A stretch of DNA of 64,000 bases from Ga0077548 sp035440445. GTDB taxonomy: Bacteria; Pseudomonadota; Alphaproteobacteria; Rhizobiales; Xanthobacteraceae. The notes beneath the pieces were generated by a model. The model saw only the letters and a list, made by a program, of their open reading frames with translations. It was not told the origin of the DNA and did not search any database. The position numbers and the translations under genes are program-made. The DNA is taken from positions 1-64,000 of the forward strand of contig DAORMJ010000013.1 of NCBI GenBank assembly GCA_035440445.1, read 5' to 3'. This document shows positions 1-7,949 of this stretch, piece after piece (within the stretch, counting starts at the first letter, position 1; every line of letters starts with the position of its first letter).

Positions 1-60
1 ACGCTCCGGCACAAGAAAGCGGTGATCCCGGCAAAAAAGCACGGGAACATTCCGCTGTGA
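1..60 (+). CDS. C-terminal end of an unidentified protein (partial)
   Basis: The first 19 codons form an open frame that ends at TGA 58-60 and reads as a basic tail (HKKAVIPAKKHGN). The gene begins outside the window, so neither its family nor its length can be judged. A CCCTCCCC/GGGGAGGG hairpin follows 30 bases downstream and would suit a gene end. The call rests only on the open frame and this position; the stretch could also be non-coding. Confidence 0.35.
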   Translation, partial: TLRHKKAVIPAKKHGNIPL

Positions 61-89
61 GCGCACTTCCCCGGGAGTCCCAGTCGTCT

Positions 90-110
90 CCCTCCCCCTT
101 GTGGGGAGGG
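90..110. repeat. Short C/G-rich palindrome
   Basis: Perfect inverted repeat CCCTCCCC, 5-base loop, GGGGAGGG. It lies between the convergent ends of the partial left-edge gene and the CCA-adding enzyme gene. A similar palindrome occurs at 46764-46783. There is no T run, so any terminator role is inference. Confidence 0.5.
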
Positions 111-126
111 ATCAAGGGTGGGGGCG

Positions 127-1380
127 CTACGGCGCAGACGCTGTATCCGCAATCTTCTCGAGCGTCTTCGCATCCTCCGGAAACCCCGCAGCGATCCACG
201 CTGCCTCCGCAGCAGCGAGCGCGCGGCCGAGTTGCGGTCCCTTCTCCACACCACGGCGAATGAAGTCGTCCGCGGCGAGTGGAAAGCGCGGCGGCGTCCA
301 CCGCGAAGGCAGCGAGAGCAACGCGCCCCAGCCTTCGTCGGCCAACGAAGTATCCGCATGCGCGAAGGCAACCAGCGCGCGGTCGCAGTATTCTTCCGCA
401 CCGACGCGATAGAGCGTCTCGCGCGCATAGCCTTCGCCGCGCGACGGCGAAAGCCGCCACCAATGATCCGCCATGGAAGCCAAGCGCTTGTATTCGGCAT
501 TGGAAAGCCGCAACCGCTCGCGCAGATGTGCCGCATCGTCCTCGATCCGGACTGCAACCGCCGCAAGCCTGCGCAGGGCATCGGGCTGCATCTCAAGCGA
601 CGCCTCGATCAGCATGAGACGCGACAACGCCGGCAGCTCCGGTGCATTGGCGAAAACGCGATCGTAAATCCCGGCATCCGCCATCGCCGTCATCGCTTCC
701 GCCGCGCGCCGCCCGCCAAGCAGCTTCAGAATTTCCGCGCGGATGCGTTCGCGCGAAAGCTGCGAGAGTTGATCGCGCGCCCGTGCACAGGCGAGATAGC
801 CGGCTCGATCCGGTTGATCGTCCCCATAGGCTGCGAAGAAACGGAAGAACCGCAGCACACGCAGATAATCTTCCGCGATGCGCTGGTCAGCATTGCCAAT
901 GAAGCGCACGCGCTTTGCAGCAATGTCTTCGAGCCCGCCGCAATAGTCGTGCACGATCCCGCCGCCATCAAGCGACATGGCGTTGATCGTGAAGTCGCGC
1001 CGCTCGGCGTCGCGCTTCCAGTCGCGGCCGAAGCGCACCACTGCATGGCGTCCGTCGGTCTCGACATCCTCGCGCAGCGTCGTCACTTCGAAAGGCTTGC
1101 CTTCGGCAACTACCGTGATGGTGCCGTGCTCGATCCCGGTCGGCACCGCCTTGAAACCGGCAGCGCTGACGCGCTCGATCACGGCTTTCGGCTCCGCCGT
1201 GGAGGCAAGATCGATTTCGGTCAGCGGCAGCCCGAACAGAAGGTTACGCACCGCACCGCCGACCACGCGGGTTTCTTCTCCGCCGCCATTCAGGGCAGCG
1301 AGCACATCCGCAAGCGGCTTTTGCCGAAGGAAAGCGATCTGGTCCGCGTCGAGTTGCTTCCGCGCGGCAGCGCCACTCAT
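127..1380 (-). CDS. cca: CCA tRNA nucleotidyltransferase
   Basis: 417-residue class II nucleotidyltransferase that adds or repairs the 3' CCA of tRNAs in the cytoplasm. The poly(A)-polymerase head domain begins with GGAVRN at residues 41-46. The metal-binding pair follows as E55-I-D57, where the family normally has D-x-D. RNA-binding helical domains fill the C-terminal half. The ATG at 1380 is chosen because it overlaps the stop of the upstream gene as ATGA; an open frame further upstream only translates part of DUF6111 in another frame. It is the last gene of a four-gene minus-strand operon. The family call is firm. Whether the enzyme adds CCA or only poly(A)-type tails cannot be told from sequence by eye. 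Confidence 0.9.
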   Translation of the reverse strand: MSGAAARKQLDADQIAFLRQKPLADVLAALNGGGEETRVVGGAVRNLLFGLPLTEIDLASTAEPKAVIERVSAAGFKAVPTGIEHGTITVVAEGKPFEVTTLREDVETDGRHAVVRFGRDWKRDAERRDFTINAMSLDGGGIVHDYCGGLEDIAAKRVRFIGNADQRIAEDYLRVLRFFRFFAAYGDDQPDRAGYLACARARDQLSQLSRERIRAEILKLLGGRRAAEAMTAMADAGIYDRVFANAPELPALSRLMLIEASLEMQPDALRRLAAVAVRIEDDAAHLRERLRLSNAEYKRLASMADHWWRLSPSRGEGYARETLYRVGAEEYCDRALVAFAHADTSLADEGWGALLSLPSRWTPPRFPLAADDFIRRGVEKGPQLGRALAAAEAAWIAAGFPEDAKTLEKIADTASAP

Positions 1381-1643
1381 TTTGTGTGGCCCGGAACGAG
1401 CTTGCCGTCCTTGTCGATATAGGCCGGAACATAGGTGCTGCCGGGACGATAGCCGCCGTAATGCGAGAGCCAGACCAGGCTCGCCGCGACCAGAATGATG
1501 CCGGCGAAGGCGAGCCACGCGACGACTTTCGCGCCCCAGTTTTCGCGGTCGCGCGCATCGCGCTTCGTCAGATACAGGATCGCCGCATAGATGACGAAGG
1601 GCGCAATGAAGAACGCGAGTTCGGTGAAGATCGTGCGAGCCAT
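1377..1643 (-). CDS. DUF6111 family small membrane protein
   Basis: 88-residue protein with two predicted membrane helices (about residues 5-22 and 37-58), a basic stretch between them (TKRDARDRENWG) and a short polar tail. It matches my recollection of the DUF6111 family, found next to the CCA enzyme and Nudix genes in Hyphomicrobiales. Its start overlaps the Nudix stop by one base (TAATG) and its stop overlaps the cca start by four, so translation is probably coupled. The function is unknown. Confidence 0.75.
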   Translation of the reverse strand: MARTIFTELAFFIAPFVIYAAILYLTKRDARDRENWGAKVVAWLAFAGIILVAASLVWLSHYGGYRPGSTYVPAYIDKDGKLVPGHTK

Positions 1644-2311
1644 TATTCGTACAGTTTCTCGTAGAGATTGCGGATCATGCCGGCAGTAGCGCCCCATATA
1701 TTACGCTGTTCGAACGGCATTGCGTAGAAGTGCCGTTCGACCCCCTTCCAGACGCCGGAGCGCCGGGCGTGGTTCTCCCGCGCCATCAGGAAGGATAGCG
1801 GCACCTCGAACACTTCATCGACCTCGGCCGGATTGATCGTGAGCGTGAAGCCCGGCTCGATCAGTGCCACGACCGGCACGATCCGGAAGCCGGTGCCGGA
1901 CAAATACGAGTCGAGATAGCCAAGCGGCGTGGCAAAGCGGGCCGGCAGCCCGACCTCCTCGTCCGCCTCGCGCAATGCCGCGGCAAGCGGCGAGGCGTCG
2001 CCCGGATCGATCCGCCCGCCGGGGAAGGCGACCTGCCCGGCATGCGTGCTCAGATGTTTCGAGCGTTGCGTCAGCAGCACCGTCGGCTTCTCATGCGCGA
2101 TGATCGGCACCAGCACCGCTGCAGGCCGCGGCGCCTTGCTCACGATGGCATCTTCGAAATCGGGGTTCAGCTTGTGATCGCCGTTTGAGAAATCGCGCGG
2201 ATGCCACGTGTCGGCAAGCTGGGGATCGCGATAGAGTTTCTCCTTCGCCAGCGCAATGAATTCGCGCAGCGCGGGCGAGTAATTCTCCAGCACGAGATTG
2301 CTTTGCTGCAT
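1643..2311 (-). CDS. CoA pyrophosphatase-type Nudix hydrolase
   Basis: 222-residue Nudix hydrolase of the NudL/UPF0035 type. Members cleave CoA or related dinucleotide pyrophosphates to 4'-phosphopantetheine and adenosine 3',5'-bisphosphate. The family signature runs from LLTQRS at residues 79-84 through R, H and G to FPGG at 96-99. The Nudix helix is LREADEEVG at 113-121, with the metal-binding glutamates. It sits in the operon between DUF1285 and DUF6111, one base from the next start. The substrate is inferred from the family. Confidence 0.85.
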   Translation of the reverse strand: MQQSNLVLENYSPALREFIALAKEKLYRDPQLADTWHPRDFSNGDHKLNPDFEDAIVSKAPRPAAVLVPIIAHEKPTVLLTQRSKHLSTHAGQVAFPGGRIDPGDASPLAAALREADEEVGLPARFATPLGYLDSYLSGTGFRIVPVVALIEPGFTLTINPAEVDEVFEVPLSFLMARENHARRSGVWKGVERHFYAMPFEQRNIWGATAGMIRNLYEKLYE

Positions 2312-2914
2312 TCAGCGCAAACCTGCGATAGTTTCGGCTGGCGCCATGGCGAAGAACTCTCCCGCCGAGGCGATGCCGAACAATTCCTGACCATTGAGAT
2401 TGCGCGTCTCGCCCATCTCCACAAGGTCGAAAAACAGCGCCCGCGTCACCCGGGCCCACAGATCGCGCCGCACGTGCAAATAAGGCTTGAGACCACCGGT
2501 ATGGTCCTCAGGCTCGAAGCGCAGCGGATGCTCCGCGTCGCAGCGCACGAGATCGTGGACATTGGTGCGGAAGGAGAGCGTGCGGTCGGCACCTTCGCCA
2601 TCCACCGCCATCTCGACGGCATGGAACGGCGCGTCCTCGACCTTGATCCCGACCTTTTCGACCGGCGTGACGAGAAAATAATTTTCGCCCTCCCGCTTCA
2701 GGACCGATGCAAAGAGTCGCACCAGCGCCGGGCGGCCGATGGGGGTGCCGAGATAGAACCAGGTTCCATCGGCCGCGATCCGCATGTCGAGGTCGCCGCA
2801 AAACGGCGGATTCCACAGATGCACGGGCGGCAGCTTGCGCTCATTGCCCACCGAGGCGATGAGCGATTCCAGCCCCTGCGGCGGACTACCCGTATTGTTG
2901 CTGGGATCGTTCAT
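2312..2914 (-). CDS. DUF1285 family protein
   Basis: 200-residue soluble protein recognised as DUF1285 from its layout: CGDLDMRIAADGTWFYLGTPI near residues 39-59, a central beta-rich part with TPVEKVGIKVEDAPF, and the C-terminal block HVRRDLWARV. It is the first gene of the minus-strand operon that ends with cca, and its stop abuts the Nudix start. About 200 bases separate it from the divergent moxR gene, where both promoters should lie. The family has no established function. Confidence 0.8.
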   Translation of the reverse strand: MNDPSNNTGSPPQGLESLIASVGNERKLPPVHLWNPPFCGDLDMRIAADGTWFYLGTPIGRPALVRLFASVLKREGENYFLVTPVEKVGIKVEDAPFHAVEMAVDGEGADRTLSFRTNVHDLVRCDAEHPLRFEPEDHTGGLKPYLHVRRDLWARVTRALFFDLVEMGETRNLNGQELFGIASAGEFFAMAPAETIAGLR

Positions 2915-3123
2915 GAATCTACCCGGATTGTGATCGCATCGCCCGGCCCTTTCGGCGTAGCCTAAACGCTTGGCCTAAACGCCTGAAGAACCTTTTGGGA
3001 CTGCCTTGATACCGGCCCAGTCGCAGTCTTTCGTGCGCATGGAAATTGCATGAACATGCCTGAAATAAGTGAGTCGGAGGGCCGCGAACACCAGCCCGGC
3101 TCTTTATCTGCCCTCGAACGCGC

Positions 3124-4134
3124 ATGGAGCAGCCATTGAGCCCCGCAAACGCCGAAAATCTCGACCAAGCGATCGTCCGCGCCGCGGAAACGACCGCCGA
3201 AAGCGTGAAAGCCGCGCGGACCGCGATTGGGAACGTCATCTTCGGTCAGGAGAAGGTGGTCGATCACGCGCTGATAACGGTGCTAGCCGGCGGCCACGCG
3301 CTCTTGCTCGGCGTTCCCGGCCTCGCCAAGACCAAGCTCGTCGACACCATGGGCACCGTGCTCGGCCTGCAGGCGCGGCGCGTGCAGTTCACGCCCGACC
3401 TCATGCCCTCCGACATCATCGGCGCGGAAGTGCTGGAAGAGTCGGCGGCCGGCAAACGCTCCTTCCGCTTCATCGAGGGCCCGGTCTTCACGCAATTGCT
3501 GCTCGCCGACGAAATCAACCGCGCCTCTCCCCGCACGCAGTCCGCGCTCCTGCAATCGATGCAGGAATATCATGTGACCGTCGCGGGTCAGCGTCACGAC
3601 CTGCCGAAACCCTTTCATGTGCTCGCGACCCAGAACCCGCTCGAGCAGGAAGGCACCTATCCGCTGCCCGAAGCGCAGCTTGATCGCTTCCTGATGGAGA
3701 TCGACGTCACCTATCCGGATCGCGAAGCCGAGAAACGAATTCTCTTCGACACCACCGGCGTCGAGGAAACCAAACCGCAAGCGGCCATGAGCGTGGACGA
3801 CCTGATGGCAGCGCAACGCCTCGTGCGCCGTATTCCGGTCGGCGAGTCCGTGGTCGAGGCGATTTTGAATCTCGTGCGTTCCGCGCGGCCCGACAACGCG
3901 GGCGGCGAAATCGCAAAGCAGATCGCCTGGGGTCCGGGCCCGCGCGCCTCGCAGGCCTTGATGCTCGCGGTCCGCGCGCGCGCCTTGCTGGACGGTCGCC
4001 TCGCGCCTTCGATCGACGACGTACTCGAACTCGCCGAACCCGTGCTCAAGCATCGCATGGCGCTGAACTTCGCGGCGCGCGCCGATGGCGCGAGCGTCGA
4101 GAGCGTGATCGCAAAGCTCAAAGCCAAAATCTGA
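3124..4134 (+). CDS. MoxR family AAA+ ATPase
   Basis: 336-residue AAA+ ATPase of the MoxR/RavA group, which act as chaperone-like factors in maturing metalloenzymes or vWA-domain complexes. Walker A is GVPGLAKTK (63-71), Walker B is LLLADE (125-130), followed by INRASPRTQSALLQ, and sensor 1 is ATQNP (168-172). It heads a four-gene plus-strand operon with a DUF58 protein and two large vWA/BatA-like membrane proteins. This is the classical MoxR arrangement and suggests that it remodels these partners. Confidence 0.9.
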   Translation: MEQPLSPANAENLDQAIVRAAETTAESVKAARTAIGNVIFGQEKVVDHALITVLAGGHALLLGVPGLAKTKLVDTMGTVLGLQARRVQFTPDLMPSDIIGAEVLEESAAGKRSFRFIEGPVFTQLLLADEINRASPRTQSALLQSMQEYHVTVAGQRHDLPKPFHVLATQNPLEQEGTYPLPEAQLDRFLMEIDVTYPDREAEKRILFDTTGVEETKPQAAMSVDDLMAAQRLVRRIPVGESVVEAILNLVRSARPDNAGGEIAKQIAWGPGPRASQALMLAVRARALLDGRLAPSIDDVLELAEPVLKHRMALNFAARADGASVESVIAKLKAKI

Positions 4135-4148
4135 AAGCAAGCGAGCGG

Positions 4149-5111
4149 ATGAAGGCCCCCATCGACGCGGCAACACTGGAAGACGAGATCGCGCCGGTTC
4201 GTTCGGCAACGGGAAGCGCACAGCAACTCGTCGCCGCGATGCCGCGTTTGATTCTCGAAGCCCGCCGCGCCGCGGCTTCGGTCTTTCACGGGTTGCATGG
4301 CCGCCGCCGCGCAGGGCCCGGCGAGAACTTCTGGCAATATCGCCGCTTCAATGACGGCGAGCCCTCGAACCGCGTCGACTGGCGGCGCTCCGCGCGCGAC
4401 GATCATCTGTATGTGCGCGAGCGCGAATGGGAAGCCTCGCACACGGTCTGGATCTGGCCCGATCTTTCGCCGTCCATGATCTTCGCCTCGCCGCTGGTAT
4501 GGGAAACCAAGCGCGACCGCGCGCTGGTGCTGGCGTTTGCGCTCGGCGAGTTGCTCGTGCGCGGCGGCGAACGTGTCGCCATTCCCGGCTTGATGCGGCC
4601 GACCGCGAACCGCAACGTCATTGAACGCATGGCGGAAGCGATCCTGCATGCGGGCGGCCCATGGCAGAGCCTGCCGCCGCCGATCACGCCCGCCCCCCGG
4701 GAGGAAGTCGTGCTGCTTTCCGACTTCTGGAATCCGGCGAGCGAAATCGTCGCCGCCGTCGATCACATGGCGAGGCGCGGGCCCGGTGGGCATCTCGTGC
4801 AGGTGGTCGATCCGGCGGAAGAGACTTTCCCTTACGCAGGCCGTATCGATTTTCGCGAACCCGAAACCGGTCAGCATCTTACGGTCGGCCGCGCAGAAAT
4901 GTGGGCGCGCGATTATCTGGCACTCGTCGCAAGCCATCGCGAAGTGATCCGCGCGGAAACTTCGCGCCGCGGCTGGAGCTTCGCGATCCACCGTACCGAC
5001 CGGCCGGCAAGCGAATTGCTGATTTCGCTGCATGCGCGGATGGGCGAAACCGGCGACCGCGTTTCGGCTCATCGCACAAGCACCAAGCGCAGCGAGACGG
5101 AGGCGGCATGA
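4149..5111 (+). CDS. DUF58 domain-containing protein (vWA-like)
   Basis: 320-residue DUF58 protein. The family signature FNDGEPSNRVDWRRSAR is at residues 67-83. It is followed by a MIDAS-like D-L-S-P-S at 105-109, consistent with the vWA-like fold of the family and with its usual pairing with MoxR. It has no signal peptide or membrane helix. It starts 14 bases after moxR and its TGA overlaps the next ATG, so it is probably translated with it. The operon context suggests a cytoplasmic partner of the MoxR ATPase; the molecular task is unknown. Confidence 0.85.
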   Translation: MKAPIDAATLEDEIAPVRSATGSAQQLVAAMPRLILEARRAAASVFHGLHGRRRAGPGENFWQYRRFNDGEPSNRVDWRRSARDDHLYVREREWEASHTVWIWPDLSPSMIFASPLVWETKRDRALVLAFALGELLVRGGERVAIPGLMRPTANRNVIERMAEAILHAGGPWQSLPPPITPAPREEVVLLSDFWNPASEIVAAVDHMARRGPGGHLVQVVDPAEETFPYAGRIDFREPETGQHLTVGRAEMWARDYLALVASHREVIRAETSRRGWSFAIHRTDRPASELLISLHARMGETGDRVSAHRTSTKRSETEAA

Positions 5112-7945
5112 TCGGATTGCCGATCGGCTTCACCTCGCCGCTCCTGCTGCTCGCGCTGATCGCGCTGCCGGCACTCTGGTATCTGTTACGGCTCGTGCCA
5201 CCGCGTCCGCGGCTCATCCAGTTTCCGCCGACGCGGTTGCTGCTCGAAATCAAGCCGAAGGAAGAAACGCCCGCGCGCACCCCATGGTGGCTGACGCTGT
5301 TGCGGCTTCTGCTAGCGGCCTTTGTCATTCTTGCCGCTGCCGGTCCGCTCCTGAATCCGCCTGCGGCAACCTCGCAAACGAGCGGACCGATCGTGTTGCT
5401 GGTCGATTCAGGCTGGGCTTCCGCCGCGCAATGGCAGAACCGCGTTTACACCGCGAACGCAATCATCGCGCGCGCGGAAGCGGAAAACCGGCCCGTTGCG
5501 CTCCTCGCGACAACGAAGCCGCAGACAGGCGTTTCGCTCTTGCGTCCGCTGGAAGCCCGCGAACAGCTTCGCCTGCTGACGCCTGCGCCCCATGCGCCGG
5601 AGCGCGCCGACGTGCTGCCGGGTCTTGCAGAACTATTGAAGCGCCAGCCCGACGCCTCCGTGATCTGGCTCGCGGACGGCGTTGATCTCGGCGGCGGTGA
5701 CGCTTTCATGACCGCGCTGAACAATCTCGTGCCGCAGGGGCGCATCACCGTGATCGCGGGCGGCGCGCAAAGCGCGCTGGCGCTTGCGGCTGCCGAGAAC
5801 AACGCCGGCGCCTTGATCGTGAAAGTGCTGCGCGCCGACACCAACACGCCTGCGAACGGCAGCGTGCGCGCACGCGACCTGCGTGGCTTACCGCTTGGCG
5901 ACGCGCCGTTCTCGTTCGGCATCAACGCACTCGAAGCGGAAGCGAAATTCGAACTGCCGGTGGAAATCAGGAACGACATCACGCGGCTTGAAATCGCCGG
6001 CGAGCGATCTGCAGGCGCGATCCAGTTACTCGACAAGCGCTGGCGGCGCCGCACGGTTGGCGTGGTTTCCGGCGGCACCGTCGATACCGCGCAGCCGCTC
6101 TTGGCCGCGACCTTCTATCTCTCCCGCGCCCTCTCGCCCTTTGCCGATGTGCGCCTCGCGGGCAACACCGCCGCAGGCGAAGCCATCGCGCGCTTCATCG
6201 AACAGCAGATTCCGGTCATCGTGCTTTCCGATGTCGGCACGATCCCCGCCGACGTGCGTGACCAGCTTTACAAATGGATGGATAACGGCGGCGTCTTGAT
6301 CCGCTTCGCCGGACGCCGCCTTGCTGCGGCAACCGACGACGATCTGGTGCCGGTGCGGCTCCGCCGCGGCGGTCGCGTGCTCGGCGGTTCGCTGTCCTGG
6401 GAGCAGCCGCAGAAGCTAGGGAGCTTTTCGCGAGAAAGCCCCTTCGCCGACATGACCGTACCCGAAGACGTCACCGTCACGCGGCAGGTGCTGGCCGAAC
6501 CCGATGGCCGCCTGCCGGAACGCACCTGGGCCTCGCTTGCCGACGGCACGCCGCTCGTCACCGCCGAGCGCAGAGGCAAAGGCTTGCTCGCGCTCTTTCA
6601 TGTCACCGCAGATACTGCTTGGTCGAACCTGCCGCTCTCGGGTGCCTTCGTCGAAATGCTCCGCCGCACAGTCGGACTTGGAAGCGCGATCGACCGTCCG
6701 GCAGAGACCGCGGAGAACGCAGCACCCCGCGCGAATGTGCAGACCGTGGCACCCAACCGCCTGCTCGATGGCTATGGCGCCTTCACCGCGCCGGGACCGA
6801 CCGCAAGGCCCGTCGCGGCCGATTTCGCCGCACGCGGCAATGCCGACCATCCGCCCGGCTTCTATGGTCCGGCAGAGAGCCTGCTCGCAGTGAATACGCT
6901 TTTGCCAGGCGACCGCCTTGCCGCGCTCGACTTCTCGAAACTGAAAGCGAACATTGAGCAATATCGCCGCGCCGAACCGATCGACCTCCGTGCAGCCATG
7001 CTCTCGCTCGTGCTCTTTCTTCTCTTGATCGACGCGCTGATCGTGTTCTGGCTCGCGGGCGGCTTGAACCGGCTCAGAAACCGCCGCGCCGCGGCCACCA
7101 TCCTTCTCGCGCTCGCGGCCTCGCTCTTCTTCGCAGGCGGCGACGCGCAGGCGCAGTTGTTGCGCAACCAGCAGCACAACGATCCGTCGCTGCCCTTCGA
7201 ACTGCGTGCAAGTCTCGAGACGCGCCTTGCCTATGTCATCACCGGAGACAGCGAGACCGACAACATCTCGAAGGCCGGGCTTGAAGGCTTGAGCGCGTTT
7301 CTCGCGACCCGCACCGCGATGGAGCCCGGCACGCCGATGGGCGTCAACATCGCGAAGGACGAACTTGCCTTCTTCCCGATGCTCTATTGGCCGATCGTGC
7401 CCGGCGCGCCGCGCCCCGCGCCGGAAGTGCTCGCCAAAATCGACGCCTATATGAAACAGGGCGGCACGATCATTTTCGACACGCGCGATGCGCTCGCGAT
7501 TACCGATCCGCGCAGCGGCCAGGTGTTGCCCGCGACCGCGACCTTGCGCGAAATCCTCTCCTCGCTCGATCTTCCCGAACTCGAGCCGGTCCCGCGCGAT
7601 CACGTGCTGACGAAAGCGTTTTACATCCTGCGCGATTTTCCCGGGCGCTTCACGAGCGGAAATCTCTGGGTCGAAACGCTGCCCGCGAATGAAGAAGAAC
7701 AGGCGAACCGCCCGGCGCGCGCAGGCGATGGTGTTTCGCCGATCCTGATTACCTCGAATGATCTCGCAGGCGCCTGGGCCCTGAACGCAGACGGCCAGCC
7801 GATGCTGCCGATGACGCCGGGCGAGCCGCGCCAGCGCGAATATGCCTTCCGCGTCGGCGTGAACATCGTGATGTACGTGCTGACCGGAAACTACAAGGCG
7901 GATCAGGTGCACGTGCCCGCATTGCTCGAGAGGTTGGGGCAATGA
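5108..7945 (+). CDS. BatA-like N-terminal / DUF4159 membrane protein
   Basis: 945-residue protein. Residues 1-80 form the aerotolerance-regulator (BatA-like) N-terminus: a hydrophobic helix, PPRPRLIQFPPTRLL, and a second helix near 58-77. The following vWA-like region begins VLLVDSGW, which lacks the DxSxS MIDAS. Two more hydrophobic segments lie at about 630-685, and a DUF4159 domain fills about 698-935. The second segment ends in AQA, so the C-terminal domain is probably periplasmic. The ATG at 5108 overlaps the DUF58 stop as ATGA; the longer open frame upstream is only a shadow of DUF58. The role is unknown beyond membership of a MoxR/vWA system. Confidence 0.82.
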   Translation: MIGLPIGFTSPLLLLALIALPALWYLLRLVPPRPRLIQFPPTRLLLEIKPKEETPARTPWWLTLLRLLLAAFVILAAAGPLLNPPAATSQTSGPIVLLVDSGWASAAQWQNRVYTANAIIARAEAENRPVALLATTKPQTGVSLLRPLEAREQLRLLTPAPHAPERADVLPGLAELLKRQPDASVIWLADGVDLGGGDAFMTALNNLVPQGRITVIAGGAQSALALAAAENNAGALIVKVLRADTNTPANGSVRARDLRGLPLGDAPFSFGINALEAEAKFELPVEIRNDITRLEIAGERSAGAIQLLDKRWRRRTVGVVSGGTVDTAQPLLAATFYLSRALSPFADVRLAGNTAAGEAIARFIEQQIPVIVLSDVGTIPADVRDQLYKWMDNGGVLIRFAGRRLAAATDDDLVPVRLRRGGRVLGGSLSWEQPQKLGSFSRESPFADMTVPEDVTVTRQVLAEPDGRLPERTWASLADGTPLVTAERRGKGLLALFHVTADTAWSNLPLSGAFVEMLRRTVGLGSAIDRPAETAENAAPRANVQTVAPNRLLDGYGAFTAPGPTARPVAADFAARGNADHPPGFYGPAESLLAVNTLLPGDRLAALDFSKLKANIEQYRRAEPIDLRAAMLSLVLFLLLIDALIVFWLAGGLNRLRNRRAAATILLALAASLFFAGGDAQAQLLRNQQHNDPSLPFELRASLETRLAYVITGDSETDNISKAGLEGLSAFLATRTAMEPGTPMGVNIAKDELAFFPMLYWPIVPGAPRPAPEVLAKIDAYMKQGGTIIFDTRDALAITDPRSGQVLPATATLREILSSLDLPELEPVPRDHVLTKAFYILRDFPGRFTSGNLWVETLPANEEEQANRPARAGDGVSPILITSNDLAGAWALNADGQPMLPMTPGEPRQREYAFRVGVNIVMYVLTGNYKADQVHVPALLERLGQ

Positions 7946-7949
7946 CACC

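Noticed and set aside
118..1422. 434-codon open frame on the plus strand opposite cca
   Set aside because: It is a GC-rich antisense shadow of the CCA-adding enzyme, with Arg/His/Ala-rich composition and no domain.
3711..5072. 453-codon minus-strand open frame opposite moxR and DUF58
   Set aside because: It is an antisense shadow; both plus-strand genes carry complete family motifs.
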